From Aquamicrobium aerolatum DSM 21857 (GTDB lineage: Bacteria > Pseudomonadota > Alphaproteobacteria > Rhizobiales > Rhizobiaceae), in NCBI RefSeq assembly GCF_900113935.1, contig NZ_FORF01000008.1, positions 62,001 to 126,000 of the forward strand: 64,000 nt of DNA. Reading direction: 5' to 3'. Within the stretch, counting starts at the first letter, position 1; every line of letters begins with the position of its first letter. A model generated the notes under the pieces. That model worked only from the letters and a program-made list of their open reading frames with translations, ran no database searches and had not been told where the DNA came from. The position numbers were made by a program, and so were the translations under genes. Shown piece after piece: positions 37,070 through 46,684 of the stretch.

Positions 37070-37731
37070 CGGCATTCCTCCGAAAGGCGATAGCCGAGAC
37101 CGCGAACGGTCTTGATGAAGCTGGAGCCCAGCTTGTTGCGCAGATTGTGGACGTGCACCTCGACCGCGTTGCTTTCCACTTCTTCCTGCCAGCCATACAG
37201 CGCATCCTCGAGCGCCGCCTTGGAGACGGTCGAGCCGGGATGTTCCAGCAGTTTGCGCAGGACACCAAATTCGCGGCGGGTGACGGAAACCGAAAGGCCG
37301 TCTTTGGCGACGGTCTGCTGGGCGGTATCCATCACGACGCCGTTCCATTCCAGTATTGCGCAGGCAAGTCCCGCGCCGCGGCGAGCGGCAGCGCGCACGC
37401 GTGCGGCCAGCTCATCAAGGTCGAAAGGCTTGCCGACATAATCATCCGCGCCTGCATCAAGGCCCGCGATCCGATCCTCGATCTGATCGCGGGCCGTCAG
37501 GAGCACGACCGGAGTGGTGTTCTGCCGTTTCCGCAAGGAGGCGAGAATGTCGAGACCGGACCCGTCTGGCAGCATCAGGTCGAGCACCACTGCGCGATAC
37601 TCGTTGGCCTCAAGCGCTGCATAAGCATCTTCGCAGGTCGACACGGCATCGACTGTGAACGATGCAAGCCCGAGCCCGGCGGTAAGGCCGTCGAGCAGCA
37701 GCGGATCGTCTTCAACTACAAGTATGCGCAT
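37066..37731 (-). CDS. Response regulator, OmpR/QseB family
   Basis: 221 residues. Receiver with VVEDD, phospho-acceptor Asp51 (AVVLDLMLPDGSG) and Lys in DDYVGKPFDLDEL; winged-helix effector ending KTVRGLGYRLSEECR. First gene of the regulator-kinase-DsbA unit, all joined by 4-base overlaps. Confidence 0.9.
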   Translation of the reverse strand: MRILVVEDDPLLLDGLTAGLGLASFTVDAVSTCEDAYAALEANEYRAVVLDLMLPDGSGLDILASLRKRQNTTPVVLLTARDQIEDRIAGLDAGADDYVGKPFDLDELAARVRAAARRGAGLACAILEWNGVVMDTAQQTVAKDGLSVSVTRREFGVLRKLLEHPGSTVSKAALEDALYGWQEEVESNAVEVHVHNLRNKLGSSFIKTVRGLGYRLSEECR

Positions 37732-37789
37732 TGGTCTGGCCCCGGAACAAGCCTGCTGCAGAGCATCTGATCATGCCTATTCCATGGCG

Positions 37790-38536
37790 TCAGGCCACCA
37801 GAAGGTGCTCCATCGACGGATCGGGAATGACGACGATAGGGCTGCCATCGCGCACTTCGCTATGCAGGTGGACGATGTCCTGGTTGACCATGCGGATACA
37901 ACCGGACGACACGGCCTTGCCGATGCTTGACGCTTCGGGCGAACCATGAACGCGATAAAGCGTGTCCTTGCCATTCTGGTGAATGTAGAGCGCACGCGCG
38001 CCAAGTGGATTCTTCAGCCCCGGACCCATGCCGCCATTGGCGATGCTGTAGGGTTCAAGCTCCGGCTGCCGCGCGACCATGGCATCCGGCGGTGTCCAGC
38101 GTGGCCACTCGCGGCGATAGGCAACAATGGCACGCCCCGCCCACGAAAAGCCGTCACGTCCAACCCCGATACCATAGCGCACCGCACGACCGTTCGGCTT
38201 GACGTGGTAGAGATATTTGTTCGGCGTATCGACAATAAGCGTGCCGGGCCGCTCGCTGGTGGGATAATCAACCTCCGTGCGCCAGTAGCGCTCGTCCAGC
38301 CGGGCGATTTCGACAGCCGGGATCGGAAAGCGCTCGTCGGGCATTGCCTGGTACATCAGCGGTGTGACGCGCTTGGGCGGAGTGACGGGTTGCGCGACCG
38401 GCGCTGCCTGTTTGGCAGTCGAAACGCAGCCCGAAAGGGCAAGAGCACCGATGCCGAGGAGCACGCTGCGCCGTGCAATGCGCGCGGTTCCGGTCGATGG
38501 GATGAGATCAGAAACAGGGTCTTGAAGGCGGGCCAT
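37790..38536 (-). CDS. L,D-transpeptidase (YkuD), lipoprotein
   Basis: 248 residues. Signal region ARIARRSVLLGIGALALSGC carries both a twin-arginine-like motif and a lipobox (Cys37). YkuD catalytic motif HGSPEASSIGKAVSSGCIRM puts His197 and Cys213 in the active site. Such enzymes form 3-3 peptidoglycan crosslinks or attach outer-membrane proteins to the wall. The catalytic Cys needs reduction, which may explain the DsbD-type reductase genes divergent from it. Confidence 0.92.
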   Translation of the reverse strand: MARLQDPVSDLIPSTGTARIARRSVLLGIGALALSGCVSTAKQAAPVAQPVTPPKRVTPLMYQAMPDERFPIPAVEIARLDERYWRTEVDYPTSERPGTLIVDTPNKYLYHVKPNGRAVRYGIGVGRDGFSWAGRAIVAYRREWPRWTPPDAMVARQPELEPYSIANGGMGPGLKNPLGARALYIHQNGKDTLYRVHGSPEASSIGKAVSSGCIRMVNQDIVHLHSEVRDGSPIVVIPDPSMEHLLVA

Positions 38537-38660
38537 ACGAGTTCCTTCCGGTTATGTCTGCCCGGTATCGACATTGCCTACCTTAAGGCTGCCTTAAGCT
38601 GCCTCACTCATCCGTCGTCCCAGCCAGATTTCAGTTCGGGCGAACATCAAGGAGTGCGCA

Positions 38661-40442
38661 TTGAAGAACGCGATCTTCGGGTTTCTGCTGACGCTTTGCC
38701 TGCCGGCAGGCGCATATGCTTCCGCACCCTTCAGCGAGCCGTTGCAGCCAGATGAAGCCTTTAGTCTTTCGCTGGGTCACGGGGCGGGAACCTCGCTGGT
38801 CGCCGACTGGACCATCGCCGAGGGCTATTATCTTTACCGCGACAGCCTGCGCGCCCGCTTCGCCGATGGGACGCCTGTGCAAATGGAAACGCTGGCAGGC
38901 ACGATGGAGGATGATCCGAATTTCGGACCGTCTGAGGTCTACTATAATCGCACCTCGGCGACGATTGCCGGCGCGAGCGGCGGACAGATCGAGATCACCT
39001 ATCAAGGATGTCAGGTAAACGGCATCTGCTATGCGCCGGAACGACGGCTGATTGATCCGGTAACGCTTGCGATGAGCAACCCGTCGGCGCAGCCCGCGAC
39101 GGGGGTAAACTGGTCCACTCCAGCCTCGCCAGCCGCGGGCGGCTTTGAACTTGCGCCCGAGGAAAATCTTGTCGAAACGCTTCTTGGCCGCAGCGGGGTG
39201 ACCGCAACGCTGGGAATGTTCCTGCTTTTCGGTATCCTGCTTGCCTTCACGCCCTGTGTTTTCCCGATGTATCCGATTGTCGCCAGCGCGCTTGCAAGGG
39301 AAGGCGAGGCGCTGACGCCCGGACGCGGCTTCATGCTGACGGCAGCGTATGTTCTTGGTCTGGCCACGGCTTTCGCTCTGGTTGGGGCGGCAGCGGGCTG
39401 GTCGGGGCAGAACCTCCAGATGTACCTGCAATCGACATGGATGACCGGCTTCATCGCGGCCGTGTTCGTCGCGCTGGCGCTGTCCATGTTCGGTCTGTTC
39501 GAATTGCAGCTGCCATCGTCCATGACAAGCTGGATTGCCTCCAGAACGGCAAAGAGCGGCGGTTCGCTCGGCGCGGCGTCGGCTCTGGGCTTCTCATCTG
39601 CGTTGATCGTCGGGCCTTGCGTGACCGCACCCTTGGCAGGCGCGCTGCTCTACATCGCACGCACCGGCGACACCGTGCTCGGCGCAGCGGCGCTGTTTGC
39701 GCTGGGGCTGGGAAAAGGCGTGCCGCTGCTGGTGATGGGGACGATTGGCGGCAGGCTGTTGCCACGTGCGGGCGCGTGGATGGAGAAGGTCAAATCAGGC
39801 TTTGCGGTTGTCTTTCTTGGAACCGCGATCTGGCTGGCGACGCCGCTGATGCCATCCAGCCTCGATCTGGTGCTCTATGCCGGGCTGCTGTTTGGCGTGG
39901 CGAGTTTTCTGTTCTGGTCCGAGTTTCGCACAAGCCGGCTGCACGTCCTTGCCCGCACGCTTGCGTCAATGGCTTTCATCTGGGGGGCAGCGCTTGCCGT
40001 AGGTGCGGCAGCCGGATCGACCGATCCGTTCAAGCCGCTGGCGGCCCTGGCAAACTCCGGTGGCGCTCCGTCGGCTGCGTCCGAGCTGCGGTTTGCAACG
40101 ATCAATTCGGCAGAAGAACTACAGTCGCAGCTTGCAGCCACGGAGCGGCCTTCGCTTGTCTATTTCACCGCTGACTGGTGCGTCACCTGCCGGTCAATCG
40201 AGCGCTCGGTGTTTTCCGACAACGGCGTCCAGTTGGCCCTCGGCAAAATGCAACTCCTGAAGGTGGATGTGACCGATTTTGACGGTGAACGTGCGCAGCT
40301 CATGAAAACCCTGCGTGTCGCGGGGCCGCCGACGATGCTCTTCTTCGATGCTGGCGCGCGTGAATTGACCGGTACGCGCCTGACGGGCAATGTGAAAAGT
40401 GCGGACATGATGCAGTCCACCAATCGTGCGAGGGGCCTGTAG
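38661..40442 (+). CDS. dsbD: Thiol:disulfide interchange protein DsbD/ScsB-like
   Basis: 593 residues. Signal peptide; N-terminal periplasmic domain with YQGCQVNGICYAP; an eight-helix membrane domain whose transmembrane cysteines sit in AFTPCVFPMYPI and IVGPCVTAPLAG; C-terminal thioredoxin-like domain with TADWCVTCRSIE. It passes electrons from cytoplasmic thioredoxin to periplasmic partners. Start is TTG 38661, six bases after AAGGAG. First gene of a three-gene operon with the TlpA fusion and a DsbA-like protein, similar in content to scsBCD copper-tolerance loci. Confidence 0.92.
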   Translation: MKNAIFGFLLTLCLPAGAYASAPFSEPLQPDEAFSLSLGHGAGTSLVADWTIAEGYYLYRDSLRARFADGTPVQMETLAGTMEDDPNFGPSEVYYNRTSATIAGASGGQIEITYQGCQVNGICYAPERRLIDPVTLAMSNPSAQPATGVNWSTPASPAAGGFELAPEENLVETLLGRSGVTATLGMFLLFGILLAFTPCVFPMYPIVASALAREGEALTPGRGFMLTAAYVLGLATAFALVGAAAGWSGQNLQMYLQSTWMTGFIAAVFVALALSMFGLFELQLPSSMTSWIASRTAKSGGSLGAASALGFSSALIVGPCVTAPLAGALLYIARTGDTVLGAAALFALGLGKGVPLLVMGTIGGRLLPRAGAWMEKVKSGFAVVFLGTAIWLATPLMPSSLDLVLYAGLLFGVASFLFWSEFRTSRLHVLARTLASMAFIWGAALAVGAAAGSTDPFKPLAALANSGGAPSAASELRFATINSAEELQSQLAATERPSLVYFTADWCVTCRSIERSVFSDNGVQLALGKMQLLKVDVTDFDGERAQLMKTLRVAGPPTMLFFDAGARELTGTRLTGNVKSADMMQSTNRARGL

Positions 40443-40443
40443 C

Positions 40444-41247
40444 GTGAACGCAGTTTCGCTTGGGCCGCTGGTGCTGGCGGCAGACCGCTTTGCTGTCATC
40501 CTCGGCATGTTCATCTTTCTCGTGGTGACCGGCGGGTTGGCCAGGAAAATCGATCCGCGTTTCAACTCATGGTCCTGGATAGCGCTTGTGGCAGGGATAG
40601 GGGCTGCACGCGCTGGTCATGTCTTGCAGCACCTGGACAATTTCCTTGCCGAGCCGCTGCGGATCATCGCCATCTGGGATGGCGGTTTCTATGCGCCTGC
40701 CGGCATCCTGGCCGTCATGCTCAGCTTCCTGATGCTCAAGGGCGCGCGTCTGCGCGGCTGGGCTTTGCTGCCGGTGGTGCTGGGACTGGTGGTCTGGAAC
40801 ATGACCGCGCAGCTTACGGGCGGCACCCGTTCCGTGCCGCTGCCGCAACTGGCATTCGAGACGCTTGCCGGCGAACCCCTCGCGCTGGAGGAGGTTCGCG
40901 GCAAGCCGATGGTCGTCAACCTGTGGGCGACATGGTGCCCGCCATGCCGGCGTGAGATGCCGATGATGGCCGATGTCGCGCGATCCACGCCCGGTACGGT
41001 TTTCATTTTCGCCAATCAGGGCGAGGGGCGCGGCGCGGTCGGCGACTATCTCGAGCGCAATGGGATCATGCTCGACCACGTGTTGCTGGATTCGTTCGGC
41101 CAGCTTCGCCAGCACTACGGTGCGCCGGGTCTGCCCGCCACCTTGTTCATCGATGCCGGCGGCGTGCTGCGGCATGCGCATCTGGGTGAGATTTCCCGCG
41201 AAACACTGCAGGCGCGGATCGAAGCGCTGACTTCCGATACAGATTGA
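40444..41247 (+). CDS. TlpA-like thioredoxin fused to Lgt-like membrane domain
   Basis: 267 residues from GTG 40444, one base after the dsbD stop and preceded by GAGGGG. Residues ~1-130 are a membrane domain resembling part of Lgt (HLDNFLAEPLRIIAIWDGGF). Residues ~140-267 are a TlpA/ResA thioredoxin with LWATWCPPCRREMP and cis-Pro loop GLPATLFIDA. The Lgt catalytic residues are not evident, so the first part is probably an anchor or electron-relay scaffold. Corresponds in position to ScsD. Confidence 0.85.
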   Translation: MNAVSLGPLVLAADRFAVILGMFIFLVVTGGLARKIDPRFNSWSWIALVAGIGAARAGHVLQHLDNFLAEPLRIIAIWDGGFYAPAGILAVMLSFLMLKGARLRGWALLPVVLGLVVWNMTAQLTGGTRSVPLPQLAFETLAGEPLALEEVRGKPMVVNLWATWCPPCRREMPMMADVARSTPGTVFIFANQGEGRGAVGDYLERNGIMLDHVLLDSFGQLRQHYGAPGLPATLFIDAGGVLRHAHLGEISRETLQARIEALTSDTD

Positions 41248-41262
41248 GAATGGAGACCTGAA

Positions 41263-41871
41263 ATGTTGAACAGACGAGACTTGCTGACCGGTACGCTCGC
41301 AGCAGCGGCGCTGGGCGGTTTTGCGCCGATGGCCCATGCGCAGCGCCAGCTGACGATGGAAGAAGTTTTTTTCGACCCTGAAATTCCGGCTTTGGGAAAC
41401 CCGTCCGGCGACGTTACGATTGCCGAATATTTCGATTACCAATGTCCCTACTGCAAGCGTGGCCACAAGGATTTGCTGGATGTCATCCGTGAAGACGGAA
41501 ATGTTCGGCTGGTCATGAAAGACTGGCCGATCTTCGGCGGTGGTTCGCTCCATGCCTCAAGCCTCGTTCTGGCTGCCGGCGAAGATTATGAGCGGGCACT
41601 CAACGCTGTCATGGCAACGCCAGCCCGGCTTTCGAACAAGGATGTCGACGCCGCGCTCGCGGCAGCAGGTCTTGATCCCAAGGCAATGCTGGCGGCGTTT
41701 GAAAAAGATATTGCGCGGGTCGACGGGATCATCGAGCGCAACACGGATCAGGCCAACATGTTCGGCTTCAATGGCACTCCGGCCTTCGTCATTGGCAAAC
41801 GCATTTATGCCGGCGCCATGGACAAGGAAGCAGTGAAGCAGTCGATCGCGCTGGCTCGCTCGGAAGGCTAG
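41263..41871 (+). CDS. DsbA-family thiol oxidoreductase (CPYC)
   Basis: 202 residues. Twin-arginine-like signal (LNRRDLLTGTLAAAALGG), thioredoxin fold with FDYQCPYCKRGHK (Cys61, Cys64) and cis-Pro loop FNGTPAFVIG. Sixteen bases after the TlpA fusion with a GGAGA site. Comparable to ScsC, the DsbD-linked periplasmic protein. Paralogue of the CPSC protein at 35124. Confidence 0.9.
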   Translation: MLNRRDLLTGTLAAAALGGFAPMAHAQRQLTMEEVFFDPEIPALGNPSGDVTIAEYFDYQCPYCKRGHKDLLDVIREDGNVRLVMKDWPIFGGGSLHASSLVLAAGEDYERALNAVMATPARLSNKDVDAALAAAGLDPKAMLAAFEKDIARVDGIIERNTDQANMFGFNGTPAFVIGKRIYAGAMDKEAVKQSIALARSEG

Positions 41872-41970
41872 CGCATGTCTCGCGAAAGTGGGAAGCGGTT
41901 TCGGACCAAGACATGCGCAAGAACAAGCATGTCTCCCGAAAGTGGGCACCGGTTTCGGGATCAAGACATG
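41871..41970. repeat. Two tandem palindromic repeat cores
   Basis: Cores at about 41871-41918 (GCGCATGTCTCGCGAAAGTG...ACATGCGC) and 41926-41970 (GCATGTCTCCCGAAAGTGGG...AAGACATG), opposite in orientation to those at 19-20 kb. They lie in the convergent gap after the DsbA-like gene. Confidence 0.75.
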
Positions 41971-41984
41971 TGGTGCATAGGTAG

Positions 41985-42014
41985 CGCGAGGGGCGACCAA
42001 GGTCGCCCCTCGCG
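41985..42014 (-). terminator. Long hairpin after nrdB
   Basis: Perfect 14-bp stem CGCGAGGGGCGACC/GGTCGCCCCTCGCG with a two-base loop, five bases past the nrdB stop. No U-tract on the minus strand, TCTTGTC on the plus strand, so it may serve both converging units or just protect mRNA ends. Confidence 0.55.
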
Positions 42015-42019
42015 TCTTG

Positions 42020-43129
42020 TCATTCCCAGTTCAGCGCCCCGCCATTCTGATATTCGATGACGCGGGTCTCGAAGAAGTTCTTTTCCTTCTTCAGATCCAT
42101 TGCCTCCGACATCCAGGGGAACGGATTTTCGACCTCGGCAAAGACCGGCTGCAATCCAAGCTGGGCGCAGCGGCGGTTGGCGATGAAGTGCATGTACTGC
42201 TCGCACAGCGCCGCATTGAGCCCAAGGAAGCCACGGGGCATTGTGTCACGACCATAGGCTGCCTCCAGCTCGGCCGCCTCGGTAATCATGGCGCGAATCT
42301 CGTTCTGGAAATCGTCGGTCCACAGATGCGGGTTCTCGATCTTGATCTGGTTGATCACGTCGATGCCGAAGTTGAGATGGATCGATTCATCGCGCAGGAT
42401 GTACTGATACTGCTCGGCGATGCCGACCATCTTGTTGCGTCGGCCCAGAGACAGGATCTGTGCGAAACCGGTGTAGAACCACATGCCCTCGAAGATGACA
42501 TAGAAGGCGACGAGGTCGCGCAGGAACGCCTGATCGGCTTCGAGCGTGCCGGTCCTGAAGTCCGGATCGTCCAGGTTCTGCGTGTGCTTCAGTGCCCAGG
42601 CGGCCTTGTCGGTGATCGACGGCACCTCGCGGTACATGTTGAACAACTCGCCTTCATCGAGGCCAAGGCTTTCAACGATGTATTGGAAGGTGTGCGTGTG
42701 GATCGCCTCCTCGAATGCCTGCCGCAGCAGATATTGGCGGCATTCGGGGTTGGTGAGGTGGCGGTAGATCGCCAGAACGATGTTGTTGGCCACCAGCGAT
42801 TCCGACGCGGCGAAGAAGCCCAGATTGCGCTTGAGCATCCGGCGTTCGTCTTCGGTGAGGCCGTCCTTCGATTTCCACAACGCAATGTCGGCCTGCATCG
42901 ACACTTCCGTCGGCATCCAGTGATTGTTGCAGCCTGCGAGGTATTTTTCCCACGCCCAGCGGTATTTGAGCGGCAGAAGCTGGTTCACGTCGGCGCGGGC
43001 ATTGATCATGCGCTTGTCGTCGACGGAGACGCGCGCGCCGCCGCGCTCGATCTCTCCCAGACCTGTGGCGTCAGCTTCGCCACCCTGTGGAGCTGCGCTG
43101 GAATTTTGTGGTTCAGACCAGTTGAGCAT
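42020..43129 (-). CDS. nrdB: Ribonucleotide reductase beta subunit, class Ic-like
   Basis: 369-residue ferritin-like R2 protein. Metal ligands line up as Glu110, Glu141, His144, then the Glu in VIFEGMWFY and the Glu/His of [10 protein letters not shown]. The first ligand is Glu rather than Asp, and the residue four after His144 (HTHTF, Phe148) is Phe where class Ia has the radical Tyr. Both features define class Ic R2 with a Mn/Fe cofactor, as in Chlamydia. AAGGAG eight bases before ATG 43129. It follows nrdA by 23 bases and shares its riboswitch. Confidence 0.95.
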   Translation of the reverse strand: MLNWSEPQNSSAAPQGGEADATGLGEIERGGARVSVDDKRMINARADVNQLLPLKYRWAWEKYLAGCNNHWMPTEVSMQADIALWKSKDGLTEDERRMLKRNLGFFAASESLVANNIVLAIYRHLTNPECRQYLLRQAFEEAIHTHTFQYIVESLGLDEGELFNMYREVPSITDKAAWALKHTQNLDDPDFRTGTLEADQAFLRDLVAFYVIFEGMWFYTGFAQILSLGRRNKMVGIAEQYQYILRDESIHLNFGIDVINQIKIENPHLWTDDFQNEIRAMITEAAELEAAYGRDTMPRGFLGLNAALCEQYMHFIANRRCAQLGLQPVFAEVENPFPWMSEAMDLKKEKNFFETRVIEYQNGGALNWE

Positions 43130-43152
43130 GTTCGTTTCTCCTTCAGCCCCCC

Positions 43153-46029
43153 TTACTGGCAGGCTTCGCATTCTGGATCGTCAATGGCGCAGGCCTTGCC
43201 CCACGCGGCATTGACGTCAATGTTGATGGGAGCGGATGCCTGCACGGCTGAAACCGCATTGAGCTTTCCGTCCGTGCCTTTGAGCGTCGACTTCTCGACA
43301 TGCGTTGCCGACCGCGAGCGCAGGTAATAGGTCGTCTTGAGCCCCTTGCGCCATGCGAGGCGGTAGAGTTCGTCGAGCTTCTTTCCGCTGGGGTTGGCGA
43401 TGTAAAGGTTCAGCGACTGCGCCTGATCGATCCATTTCTGACGACGCGAAGCCGCCTCGATCAGCCATGCGGAATCAAGTTCGAACGCGGTGGCGTAAAG
43501 CGCCTTGAGATCGTCGGGGATACGGTCGATCTGACCGATGGAGCCGTCGAAATATTTTAGGTCCGAGACCATCACCTCATCCCACAGCCCGCGCGCCTTG
43601 AGGTCGTGAACGAGTTGCGCATTCACGACGGTGAAGTCGCCCGACATGTTCGATTTGACGAACAGGTTCTGGTAGGCCGGTTCGATCGACTGCGAGACGC
43701 CGCAGATGTTCGAGATGGTCGCGGTTGGAGCGATGGCCATGGTGTTCGAGTTGCGCATGCCGACCTTGCGCACCCGCTTGCGCAAACTCTCCCAGTCGAG
43801 CGTACTGCTTTCGTCCATGCTGACGCTGGGACGCGCTTCTTTGAGGAGACGGATGGAGTCGACGGGCAGGATGCCTCTCGACCACAGCGAGCCGTCGAAG
43901 CTTTCATAGCACCCACGCTCGGCGGCGAGATCCACTGAGGCCGAGATCGCGTTGTAGCTGATCGCTTCCATCGAGCGGTCGGCAAATTCCACCGCCGCTT
44001 CAGAGGCGTAGGGGATGCGCAATTTCTGCAAGGCATCCTGGAAGCCCATGAGCCCCAGTCCGACCGGGCGATGGCGCAGATTGGATGTGCGCGCTTCAGG
44101 GATCGTATAGAAATTGATGTCGACGACATTGTCGAGCATGCGCATGGCAATGCGTACCGTGCGCTCCAGCCGTGACAGGTCGAGTCCATTCTCATCGAGA
44201 TGGTTGAGAAGGTTGACGGAGCCGAGATTGCAGACCGCGACCTCATCCTTTGAGGTGTTGAGGGTGATTTCCGTGCAAAGGTTTGACGAGTGCACCACGC
44301 CGACATGGCCCTGTGGCGAGCGGATGTTGCAGGGATCCTTGAAAGTGATCCACGGATGCCCGGTCTCGAACAGCATCGTCAGCATCTTGCGCCACAGATC
44401 GAGTGCGCGGACTGTGCGGTGCACTCTCAATTCGCCGCGCGCGGCCTTTTCTTCGTACGCTTCATAGGCTGCACAGAATTCCTGCCCGTAAAGATCGTGC
44501 AGGTCGGGTGTCTCATCCGGCGAGAACAGCGTCCAGTCGCTATCGAGCGCGACACGCTCCATGAACAAGTCCGGAACCCAGTTCGCCGTGTTCATGTCAT
44601 GGGTACGGCGGCGGTCGTCGCCCGTGTTCTTGCGCAGGTCGAGGAATTCCTCGATGTCGACATGCCAGGTTTCCAGATAGGCGCAGACGGCGCCCTTGCG
44701 CTTGCCGCCCTGATTGACCGCGATGGCGGTGTCGTTGGCGACTTTCAGGAATGGCACGACGCCCTGGCTTTCGCCGTTGGTGCCCTTGATGTGCGCACCC
44801 AACCCGCGCACCGGCGTCCAGTCATTGCCAAGCCCACCAGAATATTTGGCCAGCAGCGCATTGTCCTTGATGCCCTTGAAAATTGCGTCGAGGTCGTCGC
44901 CGATCGTGGTCAGGAAGCAAGATGACAGCTGTGGCCGTGTCGTGCCAGCGTTGAACAATGTCGGGGTCGACGCCATGAAGTCGAAAGACGACAGGAGATC
45001 GTAGAACTCGATGGCGCGCGCCTCGCGGTCGACCTCACGGATCGCCAGCCCCATCGCAACGCGCATGAAGAAGGCCTGCGGCAGTTCGAAACGCTTGCCC
45101 TTCGTGTGCAGGAAATAGCGATCATAGAGCGTCTGCAGCCCGAGATACTGGAAGTTGAGGTCGCGCTCGGGCTTCAGGGCCGCGCCAATGCGCTCAAGAT
45201 CGAAGCGGGCGAGTTCGGCGTCAATCAGGCCGGCATCGACACCCGTGCGGATGAATGCCGGGAAGTAGGTTGCGTAGCGGGTGAGCATGTCGCTCTGTGT
45301 CGCCTGCTCGGGATAGCCTTCGACATGGGTCAGCGCTTCGCGGCGCAGACGATCCAGCAGCAGGCGTGCAGCGACATAGGCGTAGTTCGGCTCCTGCTCG
45401 ATCAGCGTGCGCGCTGCCATGATCGGTGCAAGGGCAAGTTCGTCCTGCGTGATGCCATCGTAGAGATTACGCATCGTTTCGGACAGAATGGCATCGGCCG
45501 CCACCGCTTCAAGCCCGCTGCAGGCTTCCTCGATGATCTGCGCCAGGCGCGCTTCATCAAGCGGGCGACGGGTGCCGTCTTCCGCAAGCATGTGAAGCGA
45601 TGAAGGAGCGGCGGTCTCGCGCTTCTGTTCTGCCGCACGCTCGCGGTTGCGCTCCTCGCGATAAAGCACGTAGGCGCGCGCGACCTTGTGATGTTCACCG
45701 CGCATCAGCGCAAGTTCGACCTGATCCTGCACATCTTCGATATGAAACAGACGGCTTTCGCCCGAGCGCCGCATCAGCGCCGACACCACCTGCGACGTCA
45801 ATTCGGCGACAGCATCATGAACCCGGCGCGATCCCGCTGCGGCCGACCCTTCAACAGCGAGAAATGCCTTCGTCAGAGCCACGCTGATCTTGCCGCCATC
45901 GAAAGGGGTCACGGTCCCGTTTCGCCGGACAATCTGATACGCAGGCTCCGCAATGTTCGGATCGCCCGGTTGGCTGGGAAGCGTGAAAAGGCCCGTTGTC
46001 ACAGGCTGGAAAGTAGCGGTCGCCGACAT
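43153..46029 (-). CDS. nrdA: Ribonucleotide reductase alpha subunit
   Basis: 958 residues. Two N-terminal ATP cones (about 30-125 and 135-230; [20 protein letters not shown] starts the first, [20 protein letters not shown] the second) then the barrel with [18 protein letters not shown] and [20 protein letters not shown], and a C-terminal redox tail DDPECEACQ. Two cones predict allosteric dATP control. GGGG lies five bases before ATG 46029. The leader contains a cobalamin riboswitch and a hairpin over the ribosome site. Confidence 0.95.
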   Translation of the reverse strand: MSATATFQPVTTGLFTLPSQPGDPNIAEPAYQIVRRNGTVTPFDGGKISVALTKAFLAVEGSAAAGSRRVHDAVAELTSQVVSALMRRSGESRLFHIEDVQDQVELALMRGEHHKVARAYVLYREERNRERAAEQKRETAAPSSLHMLAEDGTRRPLDEARLAQIIEEACSGLEAVAADAILSETMRNLYDGITQDELALAPIMAARTLIEQEPNYAYVAARLLLDRLRREALTHVEGYPEQATQSDMLTRYATYFPAFIRTGVDAGLIDAELARFDLERIGAALKPERDLNFQYLGLQTLYDRYFLHTKGKRFELPQAFFMRVAMGLAIREVDREARAIEFYDLLSSFDFMASTPTLFNAGTTRPQLSSCFLTTIGDDLDAIFKGIKDNALLAKYSGGLGNDWTPVRGLGAHIKGTNGESQGVVPFLKVANDTAIAVNQGGKRKGAVCAYLETWHVDIEEFLDLRKNTGDDRRRTHDMNTANWVPDLFMERVALDSDWTLFSPDETPDLHDLYGQEFCAAYEAYEEKAARGELRVHRTVRALDLWRKMLTMLFETGHPWITFKDPCNIRSPQGHVGVVHSSNLCTEITLNTSKDEVAVCNLGSVNLLNHLDENGLDLSRLERTVRIAMRMLDNVVDINFYTIPEARTSNLRHRPVGLGLMGFQDALQKLRIPYASEAAVEFADRSMEAISYNAISASVDLAAERGCYESFDGSLWSRGILPVDSIRLLKEARPSVSMDESSTLDWESLRKRVRKVGMRNSNTMAIAPTATISNICGVSQSIEPAYQNLFVKSNMSGDFTVVNAQLVHDLKARGLWDEVMVSDLKYFDGSIGQIDRIPDDLKALYATAFELDSAWLIEAASRRQKWIDQAQSLNLYIANPSGKKLDELYRLAWRKGLKTTYYLRSRSATHVEKSTLKGTDGKLNAVSAVQASAPINIDVNAAWGKACAIDDPECEACQ

Positions 46030-46034
46030 CATAT

Positions 46035-46057
46035 CCCCGTGTCGTTGACGGACGGGG
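46035..46057 (-). promoter_or_regulatory. Hairpin sequestering the nrdA ribosome-binding site
   Basis: On the mRNA CCCCGT-N11-ACGGGG, the 3' arm being the GGGG just before the nrdA ATG. Its formation would block initiation, giving a plausible expression platform for the riboswitch upstream. Confidence 0.5.
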
Positions 46058-46143
46058 AGGGCAGAACGCATGAGTCACGGCATGCAATGCCGCTTGAGCC
46101 AATGCGCACCACCGGGACACCCCGCCCGAGGTTCGAAACATTA

Positions 46144-46333
46144 AGTCACGGCAGGTCTCCTGGCTCACAGTGCACCGCTCCGGTCAGCCTTCCCAGTGCC
46201 TCGGCACCAGTGGCGAACATCGACAGGAACTCACTGCTTACAGTTGCGGGGGCAGCGTCGGATTTCCTGACGGGCACCGACTTCCCTCTTAGCTTTCGAA
46301 CCCGAAGGCACGAAAGACCGTAACCACTACATA
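46144..46333 (-). promoter_or_regulatory. Cobalamin riboswitch
   Basis: Minus strand shows the B12 box AGCCAGGAGACCTGCC, the core GCTGCCCCCGCAACTGTAAGC and the AAGTCGGTGCCCGTC arm in the usual order. It is upstream of nrdA on the same strand, ~115 bases from its start. Known B12 riboswitches turn genes off when cobalamin is present. Confidence 0.93.
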
Positions 46334-46684
46334 TTGCGCCGACAGGGGCCGCGAAGTCAATTTATGGTTTTATTCAACCACAATCTTTCTGTGAACACTT
46401 GGTGGCAGCAGCGCGCTTGAGCTTCGTCGCGCCCGCGCAGGAGACGCAGGCTTTCGATCACAGGTGGCGATCCGGTAATCGCGGCAATTTTATTGGCGGA
46501 TGATCTTTGAGGAGACTTGCGCCGATTTCCGAAAGCTCCCGGTCATCTCGCGTCTCGCTCGCTGTCAAACTCACCTGAAAACATACTTAAGTATAGGAAG
46601 TACTTCTTTGCATCCCGGGCCTAGGCGTCAGGGCGCCGGGTTGGCGTCGATAGCCGTAATAGTAACTTGACTGATCCGAGAGTG
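46334..46684. other. Intergenic between riboswitch and LtaS-like gene
   Basis: ~350 bases without a recognisable gene. It should contain the nrdA promoter (reading left) and that of the LtaS-like gene (reading right). A weak AAGTA-N7-TACTT repeat lies near 46590. Confidence 0.4.

Noticed and set aside
40444-40830. A second functional lgt
   Set aside because: The Lgt-like part is short and lacks evident catalytic residues; a full lgt is at 11729.
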